Positions 8,202-17,565 of a DNA stretch of 64,000 nucleotides are shown piece after piece. This DNA is from Candidatus Pseudothioglobus singularis PS1. Lineage in GTDB: Bacteria; Pseudomonadota; Gammaproteobacteria; PS1; Pseudothioglobaceae. How positions within the stretch are numbered: position 1 is the stretch's first letter; every line of letters begins with the position of its first letter. Position numbers and translations under genes: made by a program. The stretch covers positions 372,001-436,000 of the forward strand of contig NZ_CP006911.1 of NCBI RefSeq assembly GCF_001281385.1, written 5' to 3'. The notes beneath the pieces were generated by a model. That model ran no database searches and had not been told where the DNA came from. It saw nothing but the letters and a program-made list of their open reading frames with translations.

Positions 8202-9095
8202 ATGTGTGGAATTGTTGGACTTTTTATTAAAAATCCTGCCCTTGAGTCTGAACTAGGGGCACTAGTTGCGCCTATGTTAAGTGAGATGACAGAACGAGGT
8301 CCTGATAGCGCTGGTATGGCTGTCTATCGAGATCCAAATGACAAAGGGTGTAAGGTGACTGTGCTTTCTCAAAAATTAGATTTTGACTGGGCTTCATTTG
8401 AAAAAGCAGTTAACTCTCATTTTTCTCTCAACAAATTCACTGTGACTCAAAATCATGCAGTTCTCTCTCTGGATAATTCGTTGAGTGAAGTCGAGCATTG
8501 GCTTGCTTCAAATTGGACCGACCTTAGTGTCACAAGCGCAGGAACTAATATCGAAATTTTCAAGGGCAAGGGCAACCCTGCAGATTTTATCAAACAGTTT
8601 GACATTAAAAATATGACCGGAACGCACGCACTTGGGCATACAAGAATGGCGACTGAAAGTGCTATTACGACTGAGCACTCTCACCCCTTTTCTACGGGGC
8701 AAGATTTATGCCTGGTACACAACGGCTCATTGTCAAATCATAACCGTCTTCGTGAAACGTTAAAGCGAGCAGGTGTTCAATTCAAAACCGACAATGACAG
8801 TGAGGTTGCTGCAGGATATTTGAGTTGGCGCTTGAGTGAGGGTGATGATCTTGATGAGGCGCTTAATCATGCCATTGAGGACCTCGATGGCTTTTATACT
8901 TTTGCCATTGGAACTAAGGATGGATTTGCTGTGATGAGAGATCCAATTGGATGTAAACCAGCCATCATGGCTGAGACAGATGATTGGGCTGCTATGTCTT
9001 CAGAATATAGGGCAATTGCAACCCTTCCGGGTGCTGAAAATGCACGCATATGGGAGCCTGAACCAACACAAATTTACAGTTGGAAAAGGAGTTAA
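8202..9095 (+). CDS. mgsA: N-methylglutamate synthase subunit A / GlxB-like class II glutamine amidotransferase
   Basis: A 297-residue Ntn-type amidotransferase matching the N-terminal domain of glutamate synthase. The start is set by the catalytic cysteine: ATG at 8202 places Cys at position 2 (MCGIVGLF), with GGGAG upstream; an earlier in-frame TTG would bury it. Motifs MTERGPDSAG, GHTRMATES and LVHNGSLSNH are intact. In NMG-pathway methylotrophs MgsA, B and C together convert glutamate (or gamma-glutamylmethylamide) and methylamine to N-methylglutamate. The same set in rhizobia is called GlxB, C, D. The gmaS-like gene downstream supports the methylamine reading. Confidence 0.75.
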   Translation: MCGIVGLFIKNPALESELGALVAPMLSEMTERGPDSAGMAVYRDPNDKGCKVTVLSQKLDFDWASFEKAVNSHFSLNKFTVTQNHAVLSLDNSLSEVEHWLASNWTDLSVTSAGTNIEIFKGKGNPADFIKQFDIKNMTGTHALGHTRMATESAITTEHSHPFSTGQDLCLVHNGSLSNHNRLRETLKRAGVQFKTDNDSEVAAGYLSWRLSEGDDLDEALNHAIEDLDGFYTFAIGTKDGFAVMRDPIGCKPAIMAETDDWAAMSSEYRAIATLPGAENARIWEPEPTQIYSWKRS

Positions 9096-9097
9096 AT

Positions 9098-9772
9098 ATG
9101 ACGGCAATTAATTTAAATGAAAGCAGTGTCAGAGAGCTCAATGAAAAATTGCAGAGCGGCTCTTCAGGAGATCAGTTCTCTGTCAATAATACGGTTGGTA
9201 AGCACGCACTTTCTGTGGGACTGATCTCAGAGATTAATGTCGAGATTAATGGCCATGTCGGCTATTATTGCGCGGGTATGAACCAACAGGCAAATATTGT
9301 AATCAATGGTAATGCTGGACCTGGTCTTGCTGAAAACATGATGTCTGGTGAGGTGCGCGTCACAGGAAATGCATCCCAATATGCAGCTGCAACTGCCCAT
9401 GGTGGTTTACTTATTATTGAGGGCGATGCGAGTTCGCGTTGCGGCATTTCAATGAAGGGAGTCAATATTGTAGTGGGCGGTAATATCGGACACATGAGCG
9501 CATTCATGGCACAGTCGGGTTGTCTTGTAGTTTGTGGTGATGCTGGAGATGCTTTAGGGGACTCTGTTTACGAGGCCAAAATTTATGTTCGCGGTGAAGT
9601 CAAAAGTTTGGGTACAGATTGTATTGAAAAAGAAATGCGTGATGAGCACAAAAAAGAGCTTAAAGAATTACTAAAACAATCAAATATGAACCATAAGGTC
9701 GAAGATTTTAGACGCTACGGTTCTGCACGAAAATTATATAATTTTGACATTGACCAAGTTGATGAATACTAA
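9098..9772 (+). CDS. mgsB: N-methylglutamate synthase subunit B / GlxC-like GXGXG protein
   Basis: A 224-residue protein equal to the C-terminal GXGXG beta-helix domain of glutamate synthase, with repeated VINGNAGPG/VVGGNIGH-type turns. It is a structural subunit that couples the amidotransferase and the FMN subunit. The ATG at 9098 is preceded by AAGGAG with six-base spacing; the next possible start upstream (TTG 9080) lies inside mgsA. Only two bases separate it from the mgsA stop, so they are translated together. Confidence 0.75.
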   Translation: MTAINLNESSVRELNEKLQSGSSGDQFSVNNTVGKHALSVGLISEINVEINGHVGYYCAGMNQQANIVINGNAGPGLAENMMSGEVRVTGNASQYAAATAHGGLLIIEGDASSRCGISMKGVNIVVGGNIGHMSAFMAQSGCLVVCGDAGDALGDSVYEAKIYVRGEVKSLGTDCIEKEMRDEHKKELKELLKQSNMNHKVEDFRRYGSARKLYNFDIDQVDEY

Positions 9773-9784
9773 GGAGACTAGATT

Positions 9785-11107
9785 ATGAGTAAAGATAATC
9801 CAACATTAATAGAATCGTCCACTTTTCCAAGGCATGTTATTGCTGAAATTCAGCGAGCAGCTAAAACAGGTATTTATGATATCCGTGGCTTTGGTGCAAA
9901 AAGAGATATCCCTACTTTTGATGACTTAGTTTTTCTTGGGGCGTCAACTTCCCGCTACCCTTTAGAGGGCTACAGGGAAAAATGTACCACTGAAGTTGTC
10001 TTGGGAAATCGATTTGCAAAAAATCCAATCCATTTGAAAACACCAGTCACTATTGCTGGTATGAGTTTTGGATCTCTTTCAGCCCAGGCAAAAGAGTCCC
10101 TGGGAAGGGGTGCTACACTTGCTGGTACAAGCACTACAACAGGTGATGGCGGTATGACGCCTGAAGAGAGAGGGCACTCTAAAACACTCGTATACCAGTA
10201 CTTGCCATCAAGATATGGTATGAATCCTGATGACTTAAGGCGTGCTGATGCCATTGAAATTGTTCTTGGTCAGGGCGCTAAGCCAGGCGGAGGTGGCATG
10301 CTTTTGGGTCAAAAAATTTCACCACGAGTTGCAGAAATGAGAAATCTTCCCGAGGGAATAGATCAACGTTCAGCGTGTCGTCACCCAGATTGGACAGGAC
10401 CAGATGATCTTGAAATTAAGATTCAAGAGCTTCGTGAAATCACTAATTGGGAGAAGCCTATTTATGTAAAGGTTGGCGCCACCCGTGTTTTTTATGACGT
10501 TACTCTAGCAGTTAAAGCTGGGGCAGATGTTGTCGTTGTTGATGGCATGCAAGGCGGAACAGCAGCAACTCAAGATGTCTTTATTGAGCATGTAGGAATC
10601 CCAACACTGCCAGCAGTAAGAATGGCTGTTGAAGCTTTGCAGGAGATGGATATGCATCGCAAGGTGCAGTTAATAGTTTCTGGCGGCATCAGGAGTGGTG
10701 CTGACGTTGCAAAAGCCTTAGCACTCGGCGCTGATGCAGTCTCTATAGGTACTGCTGCGCTCATCGCTTTGGGTGACCAAAGTCCAGAGTTTGATGATGA
10801 GTATAAGGCGATTGGTTCAGCTGCTGGCTTTTGGGATGATTATCAGGCGGGAAATGATCCAGCCGGAATTACGACTCAAGATCCCGAACTTGCAAAAAGA
10901 TTGGACCCAATATTAGGGGGTCGAAGATTGGCAAACTATATCAATGTTTTGACACTCGAGTTACAAACTTTGGCTCGCGCCTGTGGCAAAAGCCATGTCC
11001 ATAATTTGGAGCCAGAGGATATGGTAGCATTAACAATGGAAGCTGCAGCTATGGCTGGAGTCCCGTTAGCAGGTACAAGTTGGATTCCTGGAAAAAATGG
11101 GATGTAA
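9785..11107 (+). CDS. mgsC: N-methylglutamate synthase subunit C / GlxD-like FMN glutamate synthase
   Basis: A 440-residue homologue of the FMN-binding synthase domain of glutamate synthase. Visible motifs: TIAGMSFGSLS, TTTGDGGMTPEER, GQGAKPGGGGMLLGQKIS, VVVDGMQGGTAAT and VSGGIRSGADVAKALALGADAVSIGTAAL (given here in parts; the TIM barrel FMN site). It carries out the reductive transfer step in the split enzyme. AAGGAG precedes the ATG. It follows mgsB by 12 bases and precedes the gmaS-like gene by 42, matching the mgsABC-gmaS order of known methylamine users. Confidence 0.78.
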   Translation: MSKDNPTLIESSTFPRHVIAEIQRAAKTGIYDIRGFGAKRDIPTFDDLVFLGASTSRYPLEGYREKCTTEVVLGNRFAKNPIHLKTPVTIAGMSFGSLSAQAKESLGRGATLAGTSTTTGDGGMTPEERGHSKTLVYQYLPSRYGMNPDDLRRADAIEIVLGQGAKPGGGGMLLGQKISPRVAEMRNLPEGIDQRSACRHPDWTGPDDLEIKIQELREITNWEKPIYVKVGATRVFYDVTLAVKAGADVVVVDGMQGGTAATQDVFIEHVGIPTLPAVRMAVEALQEMDMHRKVQLIVSGGIRSGADVAKALALGADAVSIGTAALIALGDQSPEFDDEYKAIGSAAGFWDDYQAGNDPAGITTQDPELAKRLDPILGGRRLANYINVLTLELQTLARACGKSHVHNLEPEDMVALTMEAAAMAGVPLAGTSWIPGKNGM

Positions 11108-11149
11108 ACTACTTAAATTATTTATAAAACATGACAGATAGGAGAATTT

Positions 11150-12463
11150 ATGGCTATTAAACTTAGTAAGGTCGCTAAAGAGAGAGGGATTGAATACTTT
11201 TTGATTAGCTTTGTGGATTTATTTGGCAGTCTTCGCTCTAAATTAGTTCCAGCAAGGGCTATTGATGATATGCAAAAAGATGGCGCTGGTTTCGCAGGAT
11301 TTGCTGCCTGGCTTGACATGACACCTGCCCATCCTGACATGTTTGCTATCCCTGATCCAGATAGTTTAATTCAATTACCATGGAAGCCAGAAGTGGCATG
11401 GCTTGCCTCAGATCTATGGATGGATGGAAAACCAGTAGAGGCATCTCCCCGCGTTGCTTTAAAGCGACAGTTAGCCGAGGCTGAGAAGCAAGGCTTTAGA
11501 ATGAAAACGGGTGTTGAGTGTGAGTACCATTTAATTAATGATGATGGAACTGATATTGCCGATGAGAAAGATACCCAAAGTAAGCCTTGCTATGATCAGC
11601 AAGCACTAATGCGCCAATATCCAGCTATAAAGCAAATTTGTGACAGTATGATTGAGCTTGGATGGGGTCCCTATCAGAATGATCACGAAGATGCCAATGG
11701 CCAATTTGAGATGAACTGGGACTTTGATGATGCATTAACTACAGCAGATCGTCAGGTATTTTTTAAGTTTATGGTCAAATCAATTGCTGAAATTCATGGG
11801 ATGCGGGCAACATTTATGCCTAAGCCCTTTACTCACCTGACTGGAAACGGCTGTCATTCCCACTTGTCTATCTGGAGCCTTGATGGAACTAAAAACCTTT
11901 TTAATGGGGACAATGATAAAAGAGGCTTGGGGTTATCTTCTTTAGCCTATCAATTTTTAGGTGGCATTATGCATAGCGCAGATCGTTTAACAGCAATATT
12001 CAATCCAACTGTCAATAGCTATAAGCGAATTAATGCTCCAAGGACTTTGTCTGGGGCAACATGGTCTCCAAGTTCAATTACGTATGGAGGCAATAACCGA
12101 ACTCACATGATTAGAGTACCAGACTCTGGGAGATTTGAATTAAGATTGATGGATGGCGCTGCCAATGCTTATCTGATGCAAGCTGCTATTCTTGCTTGTG
12201 GTTTAGATGGTATTGCTGCTAACAGAGATCCGGGTGATCCGCTTGATATAAATATGTATGAACTTGGAAAAGATATTGAGGGATATAAACAGCTTCCTAA
12301 AAACTTACTCGATGCCCTAAGACTTCTTGAGGGCAGTGATGTTTTAAGAGAGAGACTTGGCGATAACTTGATTGATGCTTATATCAAGCTAAAGCATAGT
12401 CAATGGAATGATTATTCAGCCCACTTAAGCCAGTGGGAGAGAGATAATACTCTAGACTGTTAA
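11150..12463 (+). CDS. gmaS: Gamma-glutamylmethylamide synthetase / type III glutamine synthetase-like (GlnT)
   Basis: A 437-residue ligase close to the GlnT/GmaS family, usual length. Family-typical stretches include KYFLIS-type start (EYFLISFVDLFGSLRSKLVP), GFAAWLDMTPAHPD, NDHEDANGQFEMNWD, MPKPF..GNGCHSHLS and NNRTHMIRVPDSGRFELR. GmaS makes gamma-glutamylmethylamide from glutamate, methylamine and ATP, the entry step of the N-methylglutamate pathway. Placement directly after mgsABC and the presence of tmm elsewhere favour GmaS over a plain glutamine synthetase, but sequence alone cannot fully separate the two. Confidence 0.75.
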   Translation: MAIKLSKVAKERGIEYFLISFVDLFGSLRSKLVPARAIDDMQKDGAGFAGFAAWLDMTPAHPDMFAIPDPDSLIQLPWKPEVAWLASDLWMDGKPVEASPRVALKRQLAEAEKQGFRMKTGVECEYHLINDDGTDIADEKDTQSKPCYDQQALMRQYPAIKQICDSMIELGWGPYQNDHEDANGQFEMNWDFDDALTTADRQVFFKFMVKSIAEIHGMRATFMPKPFTHLTGNGCHSHLSIWSLDGTKNLFNGDNDKRGLGLSSLAYQFLGGIMHSADRLTAIFNPTVNSYKRINAPRTLSGATWSPSSITYGGNNRTHMIRVPDSGRFELRLMDGAANAYLMQAAILACGLDGIAANRDPGDPLDINMYELGKDIEGYKQLPKNLLDALRLLEGSDVLRERLGDNLIDAYIKLKHSQWNDYSAHLSQWERDNTLDC

Positions 12464-12499
12464 TTATACAAAAAGTGTTTAAACAAGTAATATGCTGAA

Positions 12500-13513
12500 A
12501 TGGACTACGAAAAATTTGAATTAGGCGATGTTACTCTTCTATCTGGAGAGGCATTAAGATCAGCATTCTTAGCTTATAAAACCTATGGTACATTGGATGC
12601 CAACAAAAGTAATGTTGTCGTTTTGCCTACTTTTTATACTGGCTCTCACCAAAGAAATGAGGGATTCTTTGGTCCAGGAAGAGCGATAGATCCAGATAAG
12701 CACTTCGTAGTTTCAATTGACATGTTTGGTAACGGATTCTCTTCCTCACCAAGCAACACAGAGTCACCTCAGGATGGTCCAAGGTTCCCTCATGTCTCTC
12801 TCTGGGATAATGTTGCATGCCAGTATCGGCTTATCACTGAGGCATTAGGAGTTAAGAGGATTGCACTCGTTACAGGATGGTCAATGGCTGGTTGCCAGGC
12901 CTATCAGTGGGCTGCGCAGTACCCTGATTTTGTTGATGCCATCTTACCATTTTGCGCTTCAGCTAAAACTTCACCACACAACTATGTGTTTCTTGAAGGA
13001 ATTAGGGCTGCACTTTGTGCAGATCAAAATTGGAATAATGGTGAATACACCTCTCCTCCTATTGATGGACTCAAAGCATTTGCGAGGGTCTATGCGGGAT
13101 GGGCATTCTCACAAACTTTTTATCGAGACTCACTCTATAAAACAATTGGCTACGAATCAATTGAGGATTTATTGGTGGACTGGGAGGAAGATCATGCTGA
13201 AAATTGGGATGCTAACAATCTTCTCTGTAAGCTAAGAACTTGGCAGACTAGCGATATAAGTCTTGGCCCAACTTATCAAGGCAATTTTATGATGGCACTG
13301 AAATCAATTAAGGCTAAATCTATCTTAATGGCCTGCACTCAGGATTTGTACTTTCCTCCTGAGGATAACGCTATTGAGGCAAGTCATATGACTAATGTTG
13401 AATTTCGACCCTTTGATTCTCCATTTGGCCATTGCGCTGCTAATCCGGGAAATGATAAAGGCTTTACTTCGGCACTAGAGGATGGGTTAAGACAACTACT
13501 TGGAGAGAAATAA
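12500..13513 (+). CDS. Alpha/beta hydrolase of the homoserine O-acetyltransferase (MetX) family
   Basis: A 337-residue alpha/beta-fold protein related to MetX. The nucleophile elbow is GWSMAG, the acid is probably in TQDLYFPPED and the His in FGHCAANPG, so a complete Ser-Asp-His triad is plausible. Several MetX-like proteins are hydrolases rather than acetyltransferases. It follows gmaS by 36 bases and overlaps the next gene by one base (TAATG), so it probably belongs to the amine operon and might hydrolyse an amide or formyl intermediate. That role is a guess; methionine synthesis is the alternative. Confidence 0.7.
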   Translation: MDYEKFELGDVTLLSGEALRSAFLAYKTYGTLDANKSNVVVLPTFYTGSHQRNEGFFGPGRAIDPDKHFVVSIDMFGNGFSSSPSNTESPQDGPRFPHVSLWDNVACQYRLITEALGVKRIALVTGWSMAGCQAYQWAAQYPDFVDAILPFCASAKTSPHNYVFLEGIRAALCADQNWNNGEYTSPPIDGLKAFARVYAGWAFSQTFYRDSLYKTIGYESIEDLLVDWEEDHAENWDANNLLCKLRTWQTSDISLGPTYQGNFMMALKSIKAKSILMACTQDLYFPPEDNAIEASHMTNVEFRPFDSPFGHCAANPGNDKGFTSALEDGLRQLLGEK

Positions 13514-13860
13514 TGGGTAGTGATATGACAATTACATGGCAAGATTTTGAAAAAGTAGATATCAGAGTTGGGACTATTACTAAGGTTGAAGATTTTCCTG
13601 AGGCCAGAAAGCCAGCCTACATTCTGCATGTTGATTTTGGATCTGAAATAGGAATCAAAAAATCTAGCTCGCAAATTACAGATCTTTATAACATTCAGCA
13701 ACTTCAAGATAAGCAAGTTATGGCAGTTGTTAACTTTGCTCCCAAGCAAGTTGGACCAATTATGAGTGAGTGTTTGGTTTTAGGGTTTTACCGTAAAGAC
13801 AATTCAGTGGTGTTAGCCACTAATGATTTACCTATAAATAATGGCTCTCGTCTACTATAG
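13513..13860 (+). CDS. CsaA-like tRNA-binding-domain protein
   Basis: A 115-residue single OB-fold protein of the CsaA/YgjH type (tRNA_bind family): VDIRVGTITKVEDFPEARKP at the start, VVNFAPKQVGP in the middle, and a C-terminal strand. CsaA proteins bind tRNA-like RNA and have been described as export-related chaperones. The start codon overlaps the stop of the hydrolase gene; a second Met four codons later is also possible. Translational coupling to an amine-catabolic operon is probably incidental. Confidence 0.8.
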   Translation: MGSDMTITWQDFEKVDIRVGTITKVEDFPEARKPAYILHVDFGSEIGIKKSSSQITDLYNIQQLQDKQVMAVVNFAPKQVGPIMSECLVLGFYRKDNSVVLATNDLPINNGSRLL

Positions 13861-13960
13861 ATTTTAGTCTTTAGTAATTGCTCATCCAATAACTGAATGA
13901 TTAAGAGCCTGTATTGTAAAATTAAGATTTGATATTTCAACATAAGTTTTAAAACTTTAA

Positions 13961-14881
13961 ATGATCATTTGTGCGGGCGAATCTTTGATAGATATGGTCT
14001 CTTTTCGTGGGGAGGCTGAATATACACCTCATGTTGGAGGAAGTAATTTCAACTCATCGATTGCGCTTGGACGTTTGGGGGCTGATAGCTATTATTTTGG
14101 CGCCATATCCAATGATAGTTATGGAGAGCTCATTGAGAATACTTTGCGACATTCTAAAGTTAAAGAGGACTTTGTCATTAAGACAAACCGTCCAACAACA
14201 CTTGCCTATGCTGATGTCATCGAAGGCATTGCAGAGTACACCTTTGTTGACGAACATTCAGCTGGAAGATTATTAGATCAATCGAGCCTCAAACCTTTTC
14301 TAGTTGGATTGAAAAAGGCAAAGGCATTATTGGTTGGAGGGATAAGTCTTCAAGCAGAGCCTTGTGGGTCAAGTTGGCAGTGGCTTATAGGCGAGGTTTC
14401 GGGTCATCTGCCAATTTATTTTGATGCTAATATTCGTCCTGATTTTATTGAAGATAAACAAAGTTTTTTTGATCGCTTTATTGAGCTAACTTCTAAAGTT
14501 GATATTATTAAAATATCAGATGAAGACTATCGCTATCTTTATGGAGCTCAAGACTTCAGTGAGACCAGTAAAGGTTGGCTTAATAATGGGGTTAAGTTGG
14601 TTATCCTGACATTGGGATCAGATGGGGCAAAAGTTTTATATAGTGACCATGAAGTTTCTGTACAGAGTAATAAGGTTGATGTTTTAGATACTATTGCAGC
14701 CGGGGATACTTTTAATGCAGGATTTTTATTGAGTCTTGATAAACAGGGTTTGCTCGATAGGGAAAGCCTTAATTCTATAGGTAAGACCCAGCTTAAAACT
14801 GCACTTACTTTTGCTAATAAAGTAGCTAGCATTACAGTTACAAAAAAAGGCGCAAATCCGCCATGGCTCGAAGAGCTCTAA
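13961..14881 (+). CDS. PfkB-family sugar kinase (fructokinase-like)
   Basis: A 306-residue ribokinase/PfkB-family kinase. The first signature (GGSNFNSSIALGRLGAD) and the second with the catalytic Asp (DTIAAGDTFNAGF) are clear; the usual DTxGAGD reads DTIAAGD, a mild variant. The family phosphorylates sugars such as fructose, ribose or 2-keto-3-deoxygluconate. No transporter or sugar pathway gene is adjacent, so the substrate is open. It stands alone, 100 bases behind the CsaA-like gene. Confidence 0.85.
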   Translation: MIICAGESLIDMVSFRGEAEYTPHVGGSNFNSSIALGRLGADSYYFGAISNDSYGELIENTLRHSKVKEDFVIKTNRPTTLAYADVIEGIAEYTFVDEHSAGRLLDQSSLKPFLVGLKKAKALLVGGISLQAEPCGSSWQWLIGEVSGHLPIYFDANIRPDFIEDKQSFFDRFIELTSKVDIIKISDEDYRYLYGAQDFSETSKGWLNNGVKLVILTLGSDGAKVLYSDHEVSVQSNKVDVLDTIAAGDTFNAGFLLSLDKQGLLDRESLNSIGKTQLKTALTFANKVASITVTKKGANPPWLEEL

Positions 14882-15006
14882 ATACAAAAAACTATTTTGT
14901 TTGAGGGCACTTTAAAAGAAAACTTTTAAACCCTATATAGTCATTCACAGAAGAAGATAGTAAGTAAAATCTACCCTTTCTTCGTATCATACAAATTAGC
15001 AAGATA

Positions 15007-15933
15007 ATGGATTCAATTATTTCAATTAAAGACTTATCCAAAACCTATAATTCGGGTTTTGAAGCTCTTAAAGCTGTCAATTTAGAAATTAAAAGAGGTG
15101 AGATACTTGCTCTTTTAGGTCCGAATGGAGCAGGTAAAACAACTTTAATTTCAACTATTTGTGGCATTATTTCTCCTTCATCAGGATCAGTCACTGTTGA
15201 TGGTTTTGATATTATTAGTGATTTTCGGAAAACGAGAGCAATGATAGGCCTTGTTCCACAAGAATTGACTTTAGGCTCATTTGATACGGTTTGGAGTACA
15301 GTCAGATTTAGTAGAGGTTTGTTTGGCTCTAAAAGAGATGACGCTTACCTTGAGCAGCTTCTTAAGGATTTGTCACTTTTTGATAAGAAAGACTCTGAAA
15401 TTAGGGCTTTATCAGGAGGCATGAAAAGAAGGGTGCTCATCGCTAAAGCGCTCTCTCATCAACCTGAGGTGTTATTCTTAGATGAGCCTACTGCTGGCGT
15501 TGATGTTGAGCTCAGAAAGGAAATGTGGAAGATTGTTCATAAACTCAGTAAACAAGGCGTCACTATTATCTTAACAACACACTATATTGAGGAAGCTGAA
15601 GAAATTGCCGAGAGGGTTGGTGTAATTAGTAATGGTGAACTTTTACTGGTTGAGAAAAAAGATGAGCTAATGGAGAGTCTTGGTAAAAAACAACTCATTA
15701 TTGATTTAAAAGAGCCCGTTAAAAAGATTCCAAGTTCGCTCAAGAATTACAATATTGAATTGAGTGAGGATGGTATGCAGATTTCATATACCTACGTTGT
15801 CAAAGACGAGGAGGTTGATGTATCTGAGGTCCTTCATGAGATTACAAATTCGGGATTGCTTCTTAAAGATCTTAAGGTTGAGCAGAGCTCGTTAGAGGAT
15901 ATTTTTGTTGACTTAGTTAAGGAGGAGTCATGA
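15007..15933 (+). CDS. ABC transporter ATP-binding protein (YadG/DrrA type)
   Basis: A 308-residue ABC ATPase. Walker A is GPNGAGKTT, the signature is LSGGMKRR, Walker B is [12 protein letters not shown] and the switch His is [10 protein letters not shown]. The extra C-terminal domain of about 90 residues is typical of the YadG/NodI/DrrA exporters. It pairs with the permease that begins inside its stop codon (ATGA). The transported substrate is unknown; members move polyketides, lipids or glycans. Confidence 0.9.
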   Translation: MDSIISIKDLSKTYNSGFEALKAVNLEIKRGEILALLGPNGAGKTTLISTICGIISPSSGSVTVDGFDIISDFRKTRAMIGLVPQELTLGSFDTVWSTVRFSRGLFGSKRDDAYLEQLLKDLSLFDKKDSEIRALSGGMKRRVLIAKALSHQPEVLFLDEPTAGVDVELRKEMWKIVHKLSKQGVTIILTTHYIEEAEEIAERVGVISNGELLLVEKKDELMESLGKKQLIIDLKEPVKKIPSSLKNYNIELSEDGMQISYTYVVKDEEVDVSEVLHEITNSGLLLKDLKVEQSSLEDIFVDLVKEES

Positions 15934-16691
15934 ACTTTACTGCCATTAAGGTCATTTATTTCAATGAAATGATGCGCTTTTGGAACACTCTTTTTCAGAG
16001 TGTTGCCTCACCAGTGATTTCTACTGCTCTATATTTTGTAGTCTTTGGCTCAGCAATTGGATCAAGGATGGAGAATATTGAAGGTGTTTCGTATGGCTTA
16101 TTTATTGTTCCTGGGTTGACTATGTTATCGGTACTTACCCAGAGTATCTCCAATGCATCATTTGGAATATTCTTTCCTAAATTTACGGGAACTATATATG
16201 AATTACTTTCAGCTCCAGTATCCTTTTATGAGACCCTCATTGGTTATGTTGGTGCTGCGGCAACAAAGTCACTGATTTTGGCCACAATCATTCTAGTAAC
16301 CGCTAACCTTTTTGTTGACTTGAATATCGCGCACCCTTTTTGGATGCTCAGCTTCTTAGTGCTAACGTGCGTAGCCTTTAGCCTTTTTGGATTCATTATT
16401 GGACTTTGGGCCGATAACTTTGAGAAGCTACAAATTATTCCTTTGCTCATTATTACGCCTTTGGTTTTTCTTGGAGGCAGCTTTTATTCAATTAGTATGC
16501 TTCCTGAGCTATGGCAAAAGGTAACTCTATTCAATCCAGTTCTTTACCTTGTGAGCGGTTTTAGGTGGAGCTTTTTTGAAGTCTCTGATGTGAGTGTAGG
16601 GATCAGCTTATTAATGGTCTTTTTATTTTTAGCTATTTGTATTGCTATAGTTGCCTGGATGTTTAGAACAGGTTACAAGCTTAAGCAGTAA
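15930..16691 (+). CDS. ABC-2 type permease (YadH-like)
   Basis: A 253-residue membrane protein with about six hydrophobic segments and the ABC-2 family pattern (FGSAIGSRM region, then [17 protein letters not shown] before the last helix). It forms the membrane channel of an exporter with the ATPase encoded just upstream; the genes overlap by four bases. Substrate unknown. Confidence 0.88.
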   Translation: MNFTAIKVIYFNEMMRFWNTLFQSVASPVISTALYFVVFGSAIGSRMENIEGVSYGLFIVPGLTMLSVLTQSISNASFGIFFPKFTGTIYELLSAPVSFYETLIGYVGAAATKSLILATIILVTANLFVDLNIAHPFWMLSFLVLTCVAFSLFGFIIGLWADNFEKLQIIPLLIITPLVFLGGSFYSISMLPELWQKVTLFNPVLYLVSGFRWSFFEVSDVSVGISLLMVFLFLAICIAIVAWMFRTGYKLKQ

Positions 16692-16705
16692 TATTGAGGA
16701 GGGGT

Positions 16706-17545
16706 ATGGCTCAAATTACTGATCTGTATATATACCCTGTAAAGTCGCTTAAAGGGATTGCTCTTAAAGAGGTCCATACTGGTTTGAGGGGCTTTCAATA
16801 TGATCGAGAGTGGATGATTACGGACAGTAAGTATCACTTCATTTCTCAGCGTGAAATTGAGTCAATGGCTACATTCAAGACAGAGATTGATACTACTTCA
16901 CTGATACTTTGCTCAAATGCCAATCAGTTTAGCGTCTCTCTTCATTCAGAAAAATTAAATAAAGTTAGGGCAACTGTTTGGGATGATACCTGTGATGCTT
17001 ATGATGAGGGTGATGAGGTGTCGAACTGGCTGACTCAACAGCTTGGAGAATATAAAGGGAGCTCGCTTCGACTTGTGAGGTTCTCTGCTGATGGCGAGAG
17101 GTCTGTTCCAGAAGAGTATTTAAATGGCATGAGAGCGCAAAGTGCTTTCTCTGATCAGTTCCCTTATTTGATTACCTCTTGGGAGTCTCTTGGAAGGCTG
17201 AATCAGGGGCTTCATGATAATCATTCTAAAGAGGTGTCAATGAACCGCTTCAGGCCTAATATTGTCGTTCAAGGCCTGGATGATTTGGAGAAAATGACTG
17301 ATAGTGATTTATCCTGTGATGAGGGTGACTACAGATTCGGTCTAAGAAAGCCATGCAAGCGCTGCAAGATTGTTACTATTAACCAAGAAAATGGTGAGAT
17401 TATGGAGCCTAAAGAGCCTTTAGCGACACTTGTAAAATTAAAATTTAGTGATGCTATAAAGGGAGCATTTTTTGGTCAAAATGCAATTTTACTCTCTGAA
17501 GATTGTGTAATCAGGGTAGGTGATGAACTCAAACTCATTTCTTAA
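16706..17545 (+). CDS. MOSC-domain protein (YcbX-like)
   Basis: A 279-residue protein with an N-terminal MOSC beta-barrel (LYIYPVKSLKGIAL) and a C-terminal MOSC domain with MNRFRPNIVVQG and the RKPCKRCKI cysteine motif. YcbX-like proteins use molybdenum cofactor to reduce N-hydroxylated compounds, with the cofactor held by the conserved Cys. I start at the ATG at 16706, just after AGGAGGGG; an in-frame TTG 12 bases earlier has no ribosome site. The short C-terminal end lacks a ferredoxin domain, so an external electron donor is needed. Confidence 0.85.
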   Translation: MAQITDLYIYPVKSLKGIALKEVHTGLRGFQYDREWMITDSKYHFISQREIESMATFKTEIDTTSLILCSNANQFSVSLHSEKLNKVRATVWDDTCDAYDEGDEVSNWLTQQLGEYKGSSLRLVRFSADGERSVPEEYLNGMRAQSAFSDQFPYLITSWESLGRLNQGLHDNHSKEVSMNRFRPNIVVQGLDDLEKMTDSDLSCDEGDYRFGLRKPCKRCKIVTINQENGEIMEPKEPLATLVKLKFSDAIKGAFFGQNAILLSEDCVIRVGDELKLIS

Positions 17546-17565
17546 ATATTAGAAAAGACTGGCAA

